Notes: a model not told the origin generated them from the sequence alone. A stretch of DNA of 41,929 bases from Candidatus Bathyarchaeota archaeon (GCA_016783455.1 JADHWN010000001.1:1-41929); one strand, 5' to 3'; positions 15,039-24,191 are shown, counted from the stretch's first letter. A program made the numbers and translations.

Positions 15039-15557
15039 ATGACTTCAATCTGGATAGTGCGAGACTACGAGAGCTGCACCGGCTGCAGGAGATGCGAACT
15101 CGCATGCAGCCTCCACCACGAGGGCTGGTTCTGGCCCGAGGCCTCAAGGGTCAGGGTCTTCATGCCATTCCCCGGGGTAGAAGTCCCACACCTCTGCGCC
15201 CAGTGCGACGACTATCCCTGCGTCGAGGCCTGCCCCACAGACGCCCTCACCGTGGACGAGAACACCACAGCCGTCCTCGTGGACCAGGAGAAATGCATAG
15301 GATGCAGCAAGTGCATCGGGGCCTGTCCGGGCAGCGTACCCATCCTCAACCCCGAGACGGGGAAAGCCACCATCTGCGACCTATGCGACGGTGACCCCGA
15401 GTGCGTCAAAGTCTGCCACGAGGCCAGGTACGACGCCCTCAGGCTCGTCGAGGAGCGGATGAGTAAGAACCGCAAGCTCTTCTCCAGGCACCCCATCGAG
15501 GTCGCCAGGGACCTGGCGGTCAAGTTCTTCGGGGAGAAAGGCGAGGAGGTCATCTAG
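15039..15557 (+). CDS. four-cluster [4Fe-4S] ferredoxin-type electron carrier (AOR partner)
   Basis: A 172-residue cytoplasmic protein with 16 cysteines in four motifs: CTGCRRCELAC, CAQCDDYPCVEAC, CIGCSKCIGAC and CDLCDGDPECVKVC. This arrangement is typical of HydN/DmsB-like polyferredoxin subunits. Such proteins accept electrons from molybdenum or tungsten enzymes, here the AOR whose ATG follows its stop codon directly. It probably relays electrons to soluble ferredoxin or another acceptor. The C-terminal 30 residues are basic and cysteine-free. The promoter is the TTTATA at 14996 and GGTG precedes the ATG. Confidence 0.9.
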   Translation: MTSIWIVRDYESCTGCRRCELACSLHHEGWFWPEASRVRVFMPFPGVEVPHLCAQCDDYPCVEACPTDALTVDENTTAVLVDQEKCIGCSKCIGACPGSVPILNPETGKATICDLCDGDPECVKVCHEARYDALRLVEERMSKNRKLFSRHPIEVARDLAVKFFGEKGEEVI

Positions 15558-17414
15558 ATGCCCCGAGGATACGCTGGAAAGTACCTCGAGGTCGACCTCA
15601 CAAAGGAGAAGACAAATGACACCGCCATCGACGAGCGGACACTGGAGGACTACTTCGGCGGCAGGGGCCTCGGCGCCAAGATCCTCTGGGACAGGATCGG
15701 TGACAGGTGGGCCAAGGTCGACCCCCTCGGCCCCGAGAACATTCTCCTAGCCCTCACGGGGCCCATGACGGGCATCTATCCCGGCGGGCGCATCTGCGTC
15801 ACTGGGAAGTCCCCTGTCAGCAATGGCACTGTCGGCTCCACCGCCAGCACCGAGTTCGCCCACGAGCTCAGGACCGCTGGCTACGACGGTGTCATAGTCA
15901 CCGGCAAGGCCAGTGGCCCAGTCTACATCCTCGTCACAGAAGAGGGGGGTGAGATCAGGGACGCAGGACACCTGTGGGGGACGATAGGTGAAGACACGCT
16001 GAAGATGCTCAACAAGGAGGTCTCGGAGGAGCTCACAGGGAGGAAGCCAAACGTGGGCCTCTGGAAGGAGCCAGGGATGATCTACGTCGGCCCCGCCGGT
16101 GAGAACATGGTCAGGAACGCCGGGGTGATGACCAAGCTCTGCCACGCGTGTGGCTACGGCGGATACGGCTCCGTCATGGGCTCCAAGAACCTGAAGGCCA
16201 TCGTCGCCAAGGGGAGGGGGCCGCTCCCCGATGTCTGGGCACCAGAGGCCGTCAAGCTCCTCTGGAAGAAGGCCCACGAGGAGCTCATAGCGCGCGACAG
16301 CTTCCGCCGTCAAGGTACGGGTTATGGAGGCTGGTCAACGGGCGCCACGTTGAGCTCCGAGCCCGTCAGGAACTGGCAGGAGGAGTGGCACGACGAGAGG
16401 ACGTTCGGGGGTCCCATGTTCGAGAACCGGTTCTGGGTGAAGAAGTACTGGACGGACTTCAACTGCACCTGCAACTGCATGAAGCTCAGCTGCATCCCCA
16501 GCGGGAAGTGGGCGGGAGATATAACTGACAACCCCGACTACGAACTCCAGTCATACCTGGGAACCAACTTCGGGATATTCGACCCGGCCGACAACATCCA
16601 CCTCAGTGCCCTCGTGGACAACCTGGGCCACCACGCCATAGGCGCAGGCAACGCCGCTGCATTCGCCGCGGAGCTCTACCAGAGGGGGATCCTCACAGAG
16701 GAGGACCTCGGGTTCAAGCTTGAGTGGGGGGACACTGAGGCCTTCGACAGGCTCCTTTGGATGATGGCGAGGCGAGAGGGGATCGGCGACGTCCTCGCTG
16801 AGGGCACATACAGGGCGGCCAAGAAGATAGGGGAGATGAAGGGAGTGGACTGCATGCCCTACGTCGTCCACGTCAAGGGGATCGAGGTGGGGGCCCACGG
16901 GACCAGGAGCGACCACGACTTCCTCGCCCACGACATCAGCTACGCCGTCAACGTGCAGGGAGGGGACCACACGAGCGTCGCATCGGACGGCTTCAGGGAG
17001 CTCTCGGGTGCCGTCTTCAGCGACTCCGGGGTCATCTGCAGCTTCGCCCGGACGCCCCAGAACATAATATTCGGCCTCGCCAAGGCCATCACGGGGTACC
17101 CCATCACTATAGACAGCTGGCGAAGGGTGACCGGCCCTAGGATAGTCACCCTCCAGAAGGCCCTCCTGCTACTGGGCGGACCTGACGTGACCTGGACACC
17201 CATCGAGGACGATGACAACCCGCCGAGGTTCTACGAGCCCCTTCCCAGCGGGCCGTGGAAGGGGAGGACGACGGACCGGGAGCTGGTGGAGAGGAAGCGG
17301 CTGACCTACTTCGAGACACTGGGCTGGGACGAGAGGGGTATACCCAAGGCGGAGACCCTCCAGAGGCTCGGCCTCGAGGACCTGGAGCCCAGCATGAAGG
17401 GTCTCAGGGTGTAG
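15558..17414 (+). CDS. aldehyde ferredoxin oxidoreductase (tungstopterin) family protein
   Basis: A 618-residue AOR that oxidises aldehydes to carboxylic acids using a bis-pterin tungsten cofactor and an [4Fe-4S] cluster. The N-terminal domain shows YFGGRGLGAKILWD, NILLALTGPMTG, GRICVTGKSPVSNG and GYDGVIVTGKA. Residues about 195-215 read GYGGYGSVMGSKNLKAI. The usual CxxCxxxC cluster motif is replaced by C303-x-C305-x-C307-x4-C312 (NCTCNCMKLSC). The fourth ligand appears as C494 in SGVICSFA. An AGGAGGT ribosome site lies inside the end of the ferredoxin gene, so the two are coupled. The substrate is unknown; the altered motif argues against assuming classic AOR specificity. Confidence 0.9.
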   Translation: MPRGYAGKYLEVDLTKEKTNDTAIDERTLEDYFGGRGLGAKILWDRIGDRWAKVDPLGPENILLALTGPMTGIYPGGRICVTGKSPVSNGTVGSTASTEFAHELRTAGYDGVIVTGKASGPVYILVTEEGGEIRDAGHLWGTIGEDTLKMLNKEVSEELTGRKPNVGLWKEPGMIYVGPAGENMVRNAGVMTKLCHACGYGGYGSVMGSKNLKAIVAKGRGPLPDVWAPEAVKLLWKKAHEELIARDSFRRQGTGYGGWSTGATLSSEPVRNWQEEWHDERTFGGPMFENRFWVKKYWTDFNCTCNCMKLSCIPSGKWAGDITDNPDYELQSYLGTNFGIFDPADNIHLSALVDNLGHHAIGAGNAAAFAAELYQRGILTEEDLGFKLEWGDTEAFDRLLWMMARREGIGDVLAEGTYRAAKKIGEMKGVDCMPYVVHVKGIEVGAHGTRSDHDFLAHDISYAVNVQGGDHTSVASDGFRELSGAVFSDSGVICSFARTPQNIIFGLAKAITGYPITIDSWRRVTGPRIVTLQKALLLLGGPDVTWTPIEDDDNPPRFYEPLPSGPWKGRTTDRELVERKRLTYFETLGWDERGIPKAETLQRLGLEDLEPSMKGLRV

Positions 17415-17426
17415 GGCCAATAAATC

Positions 17427-17434
17427 CATATAAC
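17427..17434 (+). promoter_or_regulatory. TATA box of the MFS gene
   Basis: CATATAAC lies about 28 bases before the likely transcription start. A GGTGA at 17463-17467 follows but has no in-frame start codon at the right distance. Confidence 0.4.
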
Positions 17435-17527
17435 GGGACGTATAGTAGGATGGACCACATCGGGTGACTTGAGATAGAGGAGAACGCAAATGAGAGGACC
17501 AAGCTGCTCAGCAGAAGCCTCCTCATC

Positions 17528-18664
17528 ATGGTGCTGACGCACGTCTTGGTGCATGCAGCTGGAAACATGCGCTCCACCCTCTTTCCGATCCTCCAGGATG
17601 AGTTCAGCCTATCATACCAGCAGGTAGGCCTCCTCGTGGCCATCCCGTCCCTCATACAGATATTCTTCACGGTGCCGACGGGGCTCCTATCCGACAGGTT
17701 CGGGGCTAAGAGGCTGATAGCCGTGAGCATCGTGATGGCGGCGGTGGGGGCCTTCCTTGGCAGCATCTCGGTGAACCCTTGGATGTACATCGTCGCCTCG
17801 ACTCTCATGACCCTCACCTCAACCCTCTACCACCCCCCGTCCCAGAGCTACGTCTCGGAGACCACACGGCCTAGGGACCGATCCAGGGCGCTGGGGATCT
17901 GGAACGCAGGGGGGACCACCGGGGTCGCAATGGGGCCCCTCTCCATCACCATCCTCATGGGGTTCTTCGCGTTCCAGTGGCGTCAGGTCTACAACTTCTG
18001 GGTCATCCCTATCCTCCTCGGCCTCGTGGCCCTATACTTCGTTAAGCCCACTGATGAGGTTGAGCGTGGGAACGTTGAGGGGGAGTGGGATGAAGGAGGG
18101 ACGGTAGAGAAGCTGCTCAACATGGACATGATCGTATTCCTCCTCTCAGGAACCATCAGGCGGTTCGGGGGAGGGCTCACCACGGGCTTCCTCACCATCT
18201 GGCTGGCGAAGTCCCAGGGATGGACCATCTCACAGATAGGCGTGATGTTGAGCGTCAGTTCGCTGATGGGCATAATCGCGTCGCCCCTCGGCGGCGAGCT
18301 CTGCTCCCGGTTCGGCGTCAAAAGGTGGCTGGTGGGCACCCTTTTCGCGTCCTACGTGTGCTTCGTCCTCGCCATCGTCCTGAAGGGGTTCTGGCCCTTC
18401 ATGGTCTTCTATCTCGCCCAGAGGTTCTTCGGGATACTCGGTATGCCGGCCAACATGACTATGACGGCCAAGCTCTCCCCACCCAAGCAGAGGGGTGTAG
18501 GCTTCGCGCTGTCCTCCATACCTGATACTATCGTCGGACCCATGGCGTCGATGGCCGCCGCATATATAGCCGACTATTACGGCCTATACCCCATCTTCGT
18601 CACGACGGCTGCTATCTACTTCATAGGTTTGGGCATACTCCAACTAGGGGTCAAGATGGAATAG
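17528..18664 (+). CDS. MFS transporter; N-terminal start uncertain
   Basis: A 378-residue, 12-helix major facilitator. The helix 2-3 loop motif A is GLLSDRFGAKRL (about residue 53), with a second copy GELCSRFGVKRW in the C-terminal half. A central cytoplasmic loop (EVERGNVEGEWDEGG) lies between helices 6 and 7. The substrate is unknown. The ATG at 17528 begins directly inside helix 1. The frame is open upstream to 17468 and reads EIEENANERTKLLSRSLLI, a typical cytoplasmic N terminus, but without an ATG/GTG/TTG in frame. The GGTGA at 17463 lies just before it, and a nearby TTG is out of frame by one base. A one-base sequence error or a non-standard start is possible. Confidence 0.85.
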   Translation: MVLTHVLVHAAGNMRSTLFPILQDEFSLSYQQVGLLVAIPSLIQIFFTVPTGLLSDRFGAKRLIAVSIVMAAVGAFLGSISVNPWMYIVASTLMTLTSTLYHPPSQSYVSETTRPRDRSRALGIWNAGGTTGVAMGPLSITILMGFFAFQWRQVYNFWVIPILLGLVALYFVKPTDEVERGNVEGEWDEGGTVEKLLNMDMIVFLLSGTIRRFGGGLTTGFLTIWLAKSQGWTISQIGVMLSVSSLMGIIASPLGGELCSRFGVKRWLVGTLFASYVCFVLAIVLKGFWPFMVFYLAQRFFGILGMPANMTMTAKLSPPKQRGVGFALSSIPDTIVGPMASMAAAYIADYYGLYPIFVTTAAIYFIGLGILQLGVKME

Positions 18665-18728
18665 ACCAAGACAGGTTAGCCCGCTAGCTCTTTCTGAATC
18701 AAGCACGAGGCCACAGCCCAAGTTGATC

Positions 18729-19655
18729 TTAACCTTTCTCGTAAGGCTTGTAGTCGCTGGGGGCCTTCGCCCTACCCACGACCCCGCTGAGCACCGCCAC
18801 GGTGAGGACATAGGGGATGGTGAGGATTATCTGGGGGGGCAGGAGCCCCAGGGACTGGAGCCTCATCTGGAGCGCGTCCGAGAAGCCGAAGAGTAGGCTC
18901 GCCCCGAAGGCCCCAACGGGCATCCACTTCCCGAATATCATCGCCGCCATCGCTATGAAGCCCCTCCCACCCGTCATCCCGTAGGTGAAGAGGCTCAGGT
19001 GGCCCAGGCTCATGAAGGCCCCGCCCAGGCCCGCGAACATCCCGCTCAGCGTGACGCAGATGTACTTGACCCTGTGGACGTCGATGCCCGCCGTGTCAGC
19101 TGCAGTTGGGTGCTCGCCCACGGCCCTGATCCTGAGGCCCAGGGGCGTCCTGAAGAGTAGGATGTATGAGAGCACCACGGTGAGGAGCATGATGTAGACG
19201 AGGGGTGTGTGGGTCCCAAGGATAGGGCCTATGACGGGCAGGTCCTTCAGTATGGGGATCGATATGGGCTTGAGGCCCGAGACGCTCTCGGAGGCCCCTC
19301 GGGAGCCCCAGAGGACCTGGCTCATGTACGCCGTGAAGCCCATGGCGAATAGGTTTATCCCGGCCCCGCTCACCACCTGGTCTCCGCTGAACTTCACCGT
19401 CAGCAAGGCATGGAAAAAGCCCATCAGACCGCCGACGAGGACCGCCCCTAACACGCCCAGCCAGGGGTTCGCCGTGTAGTAGGTTACAGCCACGCCCGTG
19501 AACGCGCTCAGCAGCATCATCCCCTCGAGGCCGATGTTCATCACCCCCACACGCTCCGAGAAGATGCCCCCCAGGGAAGCGTACGCTATGGGAGTGGCCA
19601 TCCTTAGGGCCGCGGCGAAGAGGCCGACGTTGATTATGTCTATGATCCCAACCAT
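18729..19655 (-). CDS. nucleoside ABC importer permease 2 (BPD_transp_2 family)
   Basis: A 308-residue membrane protein with about eight to nine helices, of the NupQ/YufQ type. Family signs are ATPIAYASLGGIFSERVGVM, NIGLEGMMLL, GAGINLFAMGFTAYM, LRIRAVGEHPTAADTAGIDV and GRGFIAMAAMIFGKW, typical of sugar/nucleoside importers. The start is the ATG at 19655, not the long upstream extension: the extension is out-of-frame translation of the preceding gene. It overlaps that gene by 16 bases. It is the last gene of the importer operon (binding protein, ATPase, permease, permease), which takes up purine or related nucleosides in characterised relatives. Confidence 0.9.
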   Translation of the reverse strand: MVGIIDIINVGLFAAALRMATPIAYASLGGIFSERVGVMNIGLEGMMLLSAFTGVAVTYYTANPWLGVLGAVLVGGLMGFFHALLTVKFSGDQVVSGAGINLFAMGFTAYMSQVLWGSRGASESVSGLKPISIPILKDLPVIGPILGTHTPLVYIMLLTVVLSYILLFRTPLGLRIRAVGEHPTAADTAGIDVHRVKYICVTLSGMFAGLGGAFMSLGHLSLFTYGMTGGRGFIAMAAMIFGKWMPVGAFGASLLFGFSDALQMRLQSLGLLPPQIILTIPYVLTVAVLSGVVGRAKAPSDYKPYEKG

Positions 19656-20740
19656 TTCAGACCGCTCCTTTTCAGTAGTGTTCTGATCATCTTCGGGGCT
19701 GCCACGAAGAGGATCACCAGCGCCTGGAGGAGGAAGACGATGTCCAGGGGTACCCCGGTCACCCGGGTCATCACCATACCACCGCTCCTGAGTGCGCCGA
19801 AGAGGATCGCCGCGAAGAATGCCCCCACAGGGTTCAGCCCCCCGACGAGGGCCACGGCCAGCCCGTCCCATCCGTAGCCAGGGGAGAAACCGTCTATGAA
19901 TCGCCTGTGGACTCCCAGGATCTCACCGGAGCCTCCGAGCCCCGCTATGGCACCGCTGATGACGAGGGCCAGTATCATCCCCCTGTTAACGTTGATGCCG
20001 GCGTTCTCCGCTGCGTCGGGGTTCAGCCCCGTCGCTCTCAACTCGAAGCCCAGGACGGTCCTCCTCAGGACGTACTCTGTGAGCACCACCAGCAGGACCA
20101 CCAGGTAGAGTGATGCGGAGAGCTGTGACGGAGACAGGATCCGGGGAAGCCTCGCGGACTCCGGGATGGGCACCGTCTGGGCCACCCAGCCGGGAGCCTT
20201 TAAGGGATAGTTGACCATGTAGCTTGTCAGGTAGATAGCCACGTAGCTCAGCATCATAGTCGTGATGACCTCGTGAGCCCCGTACTTGGCCCTCAGGAAG
20301 GCCGGTATGAAGCCCCAGAGCCCTCCAGCCACGGCACCGGCTAGGAGGGCCAGTGCGATGTGGGCCGGCGCGGGCAATCCATTGAATGAGATCCCGACGA
20401 CCGCCGATGCCATGGCTCCAATGATGAGCTGCCCCTCGGCGCCGATGTTGAAGAGACCGCTCTTGAAGGCGAACAGGAATGCGAGGGCCGTGAACGTGAT
20501 GGGCGTCGCCTTCGCCAGCGTCTGCCCAATGCTGTACATGTTGCCGAAGGCTCCCCTGTACATGGCGGAGTATGCCAGAGTGGGCGAGTAGCCTGTGAGG
20601 CTGAGGACGATTGCCCCGGTGACGAAAGCGAGCAGTATTGCCAGGATCTGGACGAATACTGCCTTAACCATTGATGCTGTCGGCAGAAATCGACGGAGCC
20701 CCCAGCTCTTTTCCCCATCAGTCGCCTTTACTTCAATCAT
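19640..20740 (-). CDS. nucleoside ABC importer permease 1 (BPD_transp_2 family)
   Basis: A 366-residue membrane protein of the NupP/YufP type. A charged N-terminal tail is followed by about nine helices; diagnostic stretches are TFTALAFLFAFKSGLFNIGA, EGQLIIGAMASAVVG, KYGAHEVITTMMLSYVAIYL, LRATGLNPDAAENAGINV and GYGWDGLAVALVGGLNPVGA. It forms the channel with the other permease. The ATG at 20740 has GGTGG six bases upstream; the GTG at 20749 lies within that ribosome site. The gene overlaps the ATPase gene upstream and the second permease downstream, so translation is coupled. Confidence 0.9.
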   Translation of the reverse strand: MIEVKATDGEKSWGLRRFLPTASMVKAVFVQILAILLAFVTGAIVLSLTGYSPTLAYSAMYRGAFGNMYSIGQTLAKATPITFTALAFLFAFKSGLFNIGAEGQLIIGAMASAVVGISFNGLPAPAHIALALLAGAVAGGLWGFIPAFLRAKYGAHEVITTMMLSYVAIYLTSYMVNYPLKAPGWVAQTVPIPESARLPRILSPSQLSASLYLVVLLVVLTEYVLRRTVLGFELRATGLNPDAAENAGINVNRGMILALVISGAIAGLGGSGEILGVHRRFIDGFSPGYGWDGLAVALVGGLNPVGAFFAAILFGALRSGGMVMTRVTGVPLDIVFLLQALVILFVAAPKMIRTLLKRSGLKWLGS

Positions 20741-22250
20741 CTCTGCCACCAGCCATGAGGAGTCCCAGCTCCTGCTCGGAGGTCTCTTTAGGATCCCTCG
20801 TCGCCACGATCCTGCCCTCGTAGATCACAGCGATCCTGTCGCTGATAGCCCAGATCTCATCAAGGTCTGCGGAGAGCAGGAGCACGGCGCAGCCCTGGTC
20901 CCTCATCTCCAGAAGCTTCCTCCGGACGTACTCCGTAGCTCCCACGTCTAGGCCCCGCGTAGGTTGGGCTGCTATGATGAGCTTGGGCTCCCTGCTGAAC
21001 TCCCTCGCGACTACGAGCCTCTGCTGGTTGCCCCCTGAGAGGTTCCTCGCGAGGGTTTTCTTGGACGGGGTGTCTATCGAGTAGTCCTCGATCAGCTTGT
21101 CCGAGTAGCTGGAAGCCTTAGCTAGGTCGAGGACTTGGCCCCATTGCGTGAACTCTGTGTTCCTGTGGCTGCCGAGGATGAGGTTCTCCATCACCGAGAA
21201 GTCTGATACTATACCCCTCTTGTGCCTGTCCTCGGGTACGTGGGAGATACCGGCCCTGATCCTCTCCCCGGGGGGCAATGTGGTGATCTCGGAGTCATTG
21301 AGCAGAATCTTCCCCGCCGTGGGCTTCCTCAGCCCCATGAGGGTTTCAATCAGCTCCGTCTGGCCGTTCCCCTCGACTCCGGCTATACCCAGTATCTCGG
21401 AGGCGCAGACCTCCAGCTCCACTCCCCGCAGGGCCTGGAGATTACGGTCGTCCAGCGCCTCGAGCCCCTCCACAACGAGAACGGGCTCCCCCGCCTCGCA
21501 GTAGTCCTTGTCGAAGGTGTAGACCACCTCCCTGCCCACCATCATCTCGGCCAGTCTGCCCTGGTCGGTCTCCGAGGCGTCCACGGTGCCCACGACTCGC
21601 CCCTTCTTGAGGACGGTCACCCTGTCGCAGATGGCGAGGACCTCCCGGAGCTTGTGGGAGATGAAGATGACAGTCTTCCCCTCCTCCCTTAGGGCCCGGA
21701 TGGCCTTGAAGAGCTCGTCGACCTCCTGGGGGGTTAGGACCGCCGTGGGCTCGTCGAGGATGAGGACGTCGGCCCCCCTGTAGAGGGCTTTGAGTATCTC
21801 CACCCTCTGCTGGACCCCCACCGAAAGAGTATGGACGGGGGCTTCCAGGTCCACGTCGAGCCGATACTTGTCACAGAACTCGCCGACATCCCTTAGCATC
21901 CTCTCAGTATCGAGGAAGACGCCGTTTTTAATCGGCTCCCGGCCTAGGATTATGTTCTCTGCGACCGTGAGGCTTGGGACGAGCATGAAGTGCTGGTGGA
22001 CCATCCCGATGCCGAGCCGCATCGCAGTGGAGGGGCTGTCTACCTCGACCTCCTCCCCGTCGATGATTATCGCTCCTTCGTCGAACCTGTAGAGCCCGTA
22101 CAGGATGCTCATGAGCACCGTCTTTCCGGCGCCGTTCTCCCCGAGTAGGCCGTGTATCTCCCCCGTCTCAGCCGAGAAGTCGACGTGGTCGTTTGCGACT
22201 ACCCCTGGGAATGTCTTGGTGACCCCTCTCATGACGACGGCTGAGACCAT
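20733..22250 (-). CDS. nucleoside ABC importer ATP-binding protein (two fused NBDs)
   Basis: A 505-residue ATPase with two nucleotide-binding domains, of the RbsA/NupO class. The first NBD has Walker A GENGAGKTVLM (residue ~38), VHQHFMLVPSLTVAENI, signature LSVGVQQR, Walker B LILDEPTAVL and FISHKLREV. The second has the degenerate P-loop GVEGNGQTELIE normal for this family, HVPEDRHKRGIV, the signature LSGGNQQRLVVAREF and a Walker B-like LIIAAQPTRGLD. It energises the two permeases encoded downstream. The gene lies 39 bases after the binding-protein gene. Confidence 0.92.
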   Translation of the reverse strand: MVSAVVMRGVTKTFPGVVANDHVDFSAETGEIHGLLGENGAGKTVLMSILYGLYRFDEGAIIIDGEEVEVDSPSTAMRLGIGMVHQHFMLVPSLTVAENIILGREPIKNGVFLDTERMLRDVGEFCDKYRLDVDLEAPVHTLSVGVQQRVEILKALYRGADVLILDEPTAVLTPQEVDELFKAIRALREEGKTVIFISHKLREVLAICDRVTVLKKGRVVGTVDASETDQGRLAEMMVGREVVYTFDKDYCEAGEPVLVVEGLEALDDRNLQALRGVELEVCASEILGIAGVEGNGQTELIETLMGLRKPTAGKILLNDSEITTLPPGERIRAGISHVPEDRHKRGIVSDFSVMENLILGSHRNTEFTQWGQVLDLAKASSYSDKLIEDYSIDTPSKKTLARNLSGGNQQRLVVAREFSREPKLIIAAQPTRGLDVGATEYVRRKLLEMRDQGCAVLLLSADLDEIWAISDRIAVIYEGRIVATRDPKETSEQELGLLMAGGRDD

Positions 22251-22289
22251 GTGGATGCAAAAAAGGAGAGGTGATTTTGGTATAAAGGA

Positions 22290-23411
22290 TTAGTCGTAGC
22301 CCGACGGTACTAAGATGTCCCCTGAGAGTATTCCGTCTCTAGCCTCTTTCACCTTGGCGAGGACGTCTGCAGGAAGCGGGTCGTGTTCGAAGCCGAAGAG
22401 CTCCTCCCATAGACCCTCCTCCTCGGGTAGCCTGCACATACCTATCCAGCCCTCTGCGATGCCACCGCTGTAGAAGCCGCCCTGGAACTTGTCCACGAGC
22501 GCGTCTAGTATCATCTCGAAGACCGCCTGGTCAACCCTCTTGGTCATGCTGGCGACTACCTCGTCGTAGAGATAACACTGGCACAGGTCGACTCCGAACG
22601 CGTTGACGCCTGCGTCATGGGCTGCCTCGAGTGCTCCCAGGCCGCTCTTGCCCGCTGCTGAGTAGACACTGTCGATCCCTAACTCTATCTGCGCTGTCGT
22701 AAGCTCCTTGCCAGTGACTGGGTCAGCCCAGCCTCCGACCCAGACTGCCGGGGCGACGGTCACCGCTGGATTCGCCCAGATAGCGCCTGCCTCGTAGCCC
22801 CTGTAGAAGTCCAGGATAAGGGGGTCTTCCATGCCTCCTATGAAGCCGATGGTTCCTGTCTCGGACATCATGCCTGCGACGACGCCGATGAGGTAGGAAC
22901 CCTCGTTGGCCCTGAACGTGAGCGAGGCGACGTTGGGATTGCCGACGACCATGTCGATGAGGACGAAGTTCTGGTCTGGATACTCATCCGCCACTATAGC
23001 AAGCCCTTCAGCCTGGTCGAATCCGATGCAGATGATGAGCATGTATTCCCCGGACATCGCGAAGTCCCTCTGGTATCCCTCGTACTCAGAGATTGCTGTG
23101 GTCTCGACGTAATCGAAGTCGACACCGAGCTCATCTTTGGCTTTCTGGCAACCAGCGTAGGATATGTCGTTGAACGACTTGTCTCCGAGGCCGCCCGTAG
23201 CGAGCACGAGGCCCACTTTCTTGGGTGCCTTCAGTTCGTCAAGCTCAGCCTCTGCAGCCGCTAGATCAGCCACAACCCCGTCGTAGAGGGCCTTGCTGAC
23301 CATCTCCTCGGTGGGACCGGGGTTCATGGTCGGGTAGATGACCCATCCCACGGCGACGCCGATGATGAGCGCTACAACTATTCCTCCGTAAAGTGTGTTG
23401 TTACTTGACAT
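22290..23411 (-). CDS. BMP/PnrA-family nucleoside-binding protein, membrane-anchored
   Basis: A 373-residue extracellular substrate receptor. Residues 9-26 form an uncleaved-looking membrane anchor, followed by a linker (NPGPTEEM, then a short coiled segment to about 60). The BMP domain shows KVGLVLATGGLGDKSFND, GYQRDFAMSGEYMLIICIGF, SLTFRANEGSYLIGVVAGMM and IGFIGGMEDPLILDFYRGYE. BMP proteins bind purine nucleosides in characterised cases; some relatives bind other ligands. There is no lipobox cysteine, so the helix probably anchors it. GAGGT precedes the ATG by six bases, with a CTTTTAACT promoter element about 40 bases upstream. It is the first gene of the operon. Confidence 0.9.
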   Translation of the reverse strand: MSSNNTLYGGIVVALIIGVAVGWVIYPTMNPGPTEEMVSKALYDGVVADLAAAEAELDELKAPKKVGLVLATGGLGDKSFNDISYAGCQKAKDELGVDFDYVETTAISEYEGYQRDFAMSGEYMLIICIGFDQAEGLAIVADEYPDQNFVLIDMVVGNPNVASLTFRANEGSYLIGVVAGMMSETGTIGFIGGMEDPLILDFYRGYEAGAIWANPAVTVAPAVWVGGWADPVTGKELTTAQIELGIDSVYSAAGKSGLGALEAAHDAGVNAFGVDLCQCYLYDEVVASMTKRVDQAVFEMILDALVDKFQGGFYSGGIAEGWIGMCRLPEEEGLWEELFGFEHDPLPADVLAKVKEARDGILSGDILVPSGYD

Positions 23412-23554
23412 GTTTATACCTCAAGCGGAATCTATCTCTCTTGGTTCTAGTTAAAAGAATTTGCCTGAAAGAAGCCCGATCGCAATGTGTTTCCCATCTC
23501 AATCGAGCAGCAGTCCTAAATATCCACGTGTACAGAGTCGTTCGAGGGTTGGCT

Positions 23555-24175
23555 ATGCCTGGAGTGATTGTGGCCTTTGAGGGGCTGCCGGGATGCGGGA
23601 AGTCATCGATAGCCAAGGAAGTCGCCGGAGAGTTCGAGAACTGCGTCATCATGCCCGAGGTCAGCGAGACGGCAGCCTCGAAGGGCTTCGAGGTGGCCGA
23701 CAGGGCTTCCATCGGGACGGAGGCATGGTTCCTAACCCAGTACTACACGAGGGACGTCGAGGCGGGGAGGCTCAAGGCTGAGGGGAAGCTCGTCATCGAG
23801 GACAGAAACTACGCCAGCAGCCTAGCTTTCGGTTACGCCAACTTCGTGACCAGCAGCAACGCCAGCTTCTTCATGCACTTCCCCAGCTACATCGTGAACA
23901 AGGCGGTGGGGACCCTCGTGCGGCCTGACGCCTACGTGTTCTTCAGGATCCCCGTGGATGTGTCGGTTGAGAGGCAGGGCTCCCGGGATGAGCTCACCGA
24001 GGAGCTGAGGACGGGAAGCGTCTCTGTCCTGAGGGAGTGCGAGAGGTTCTACAGGGCGTTCTTCGCTGTGCTGGAGCCGGAGGTCCCCCTCTACGAGGTC
24101 GACGCCACCCGGTCCAAGGATGCCGTCCTCGAGGAAGTGCGAGACATTCTGAACAAGATCCTCAAGGGAACATGA
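23555..24175 (+). CDS. P-loop deoxynucleoside/thymidylate kinase-like protein
   Basis: A 206-residue kinase. The P-loop is VAFEGLPGCGKSSIAKEVA (residues 6-24). The DRNYASSLAF motif near residue 86 corresponds to the DR(Y/H) catalytic segment of dTMP and deoxynucleoside kinases, and RPDAYVFFRIPVDVSVERQG is the base of the lid. It probably phosphorylates a (deoxy)nucleoside or dTMP in the cytoplasm; which one cannot be decided. The ATG at 23555 is chosen because it starts just before the P-loop and a CCTAAATATC box lies about 35 bases upstream; the frame is open much further 5'. Its position divergent from the nucleoside importer supports a salvage role (inference). Confidence 0.8.
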   Translation: MPGVIVAFEGLPGCGKSSIAKEVAGEFENCVIMPEVSETAASKGFEVADRASIGTEAWFLTQYYTRDVEAGRLKAEGKLVIEDRNYASSLAFGYANFVTSSNASFFMHFPSYIVNKAVGTLVRPDAYVFFRIPVDVSVERQGSRDELTEELRTGSVSVLRECERFYRAFFAVLEPEVPLYEVDATRSKDAVLEEVRDILNKILKGT

Positions 24176-24191
24176 GAGTGGGATCTACTCC

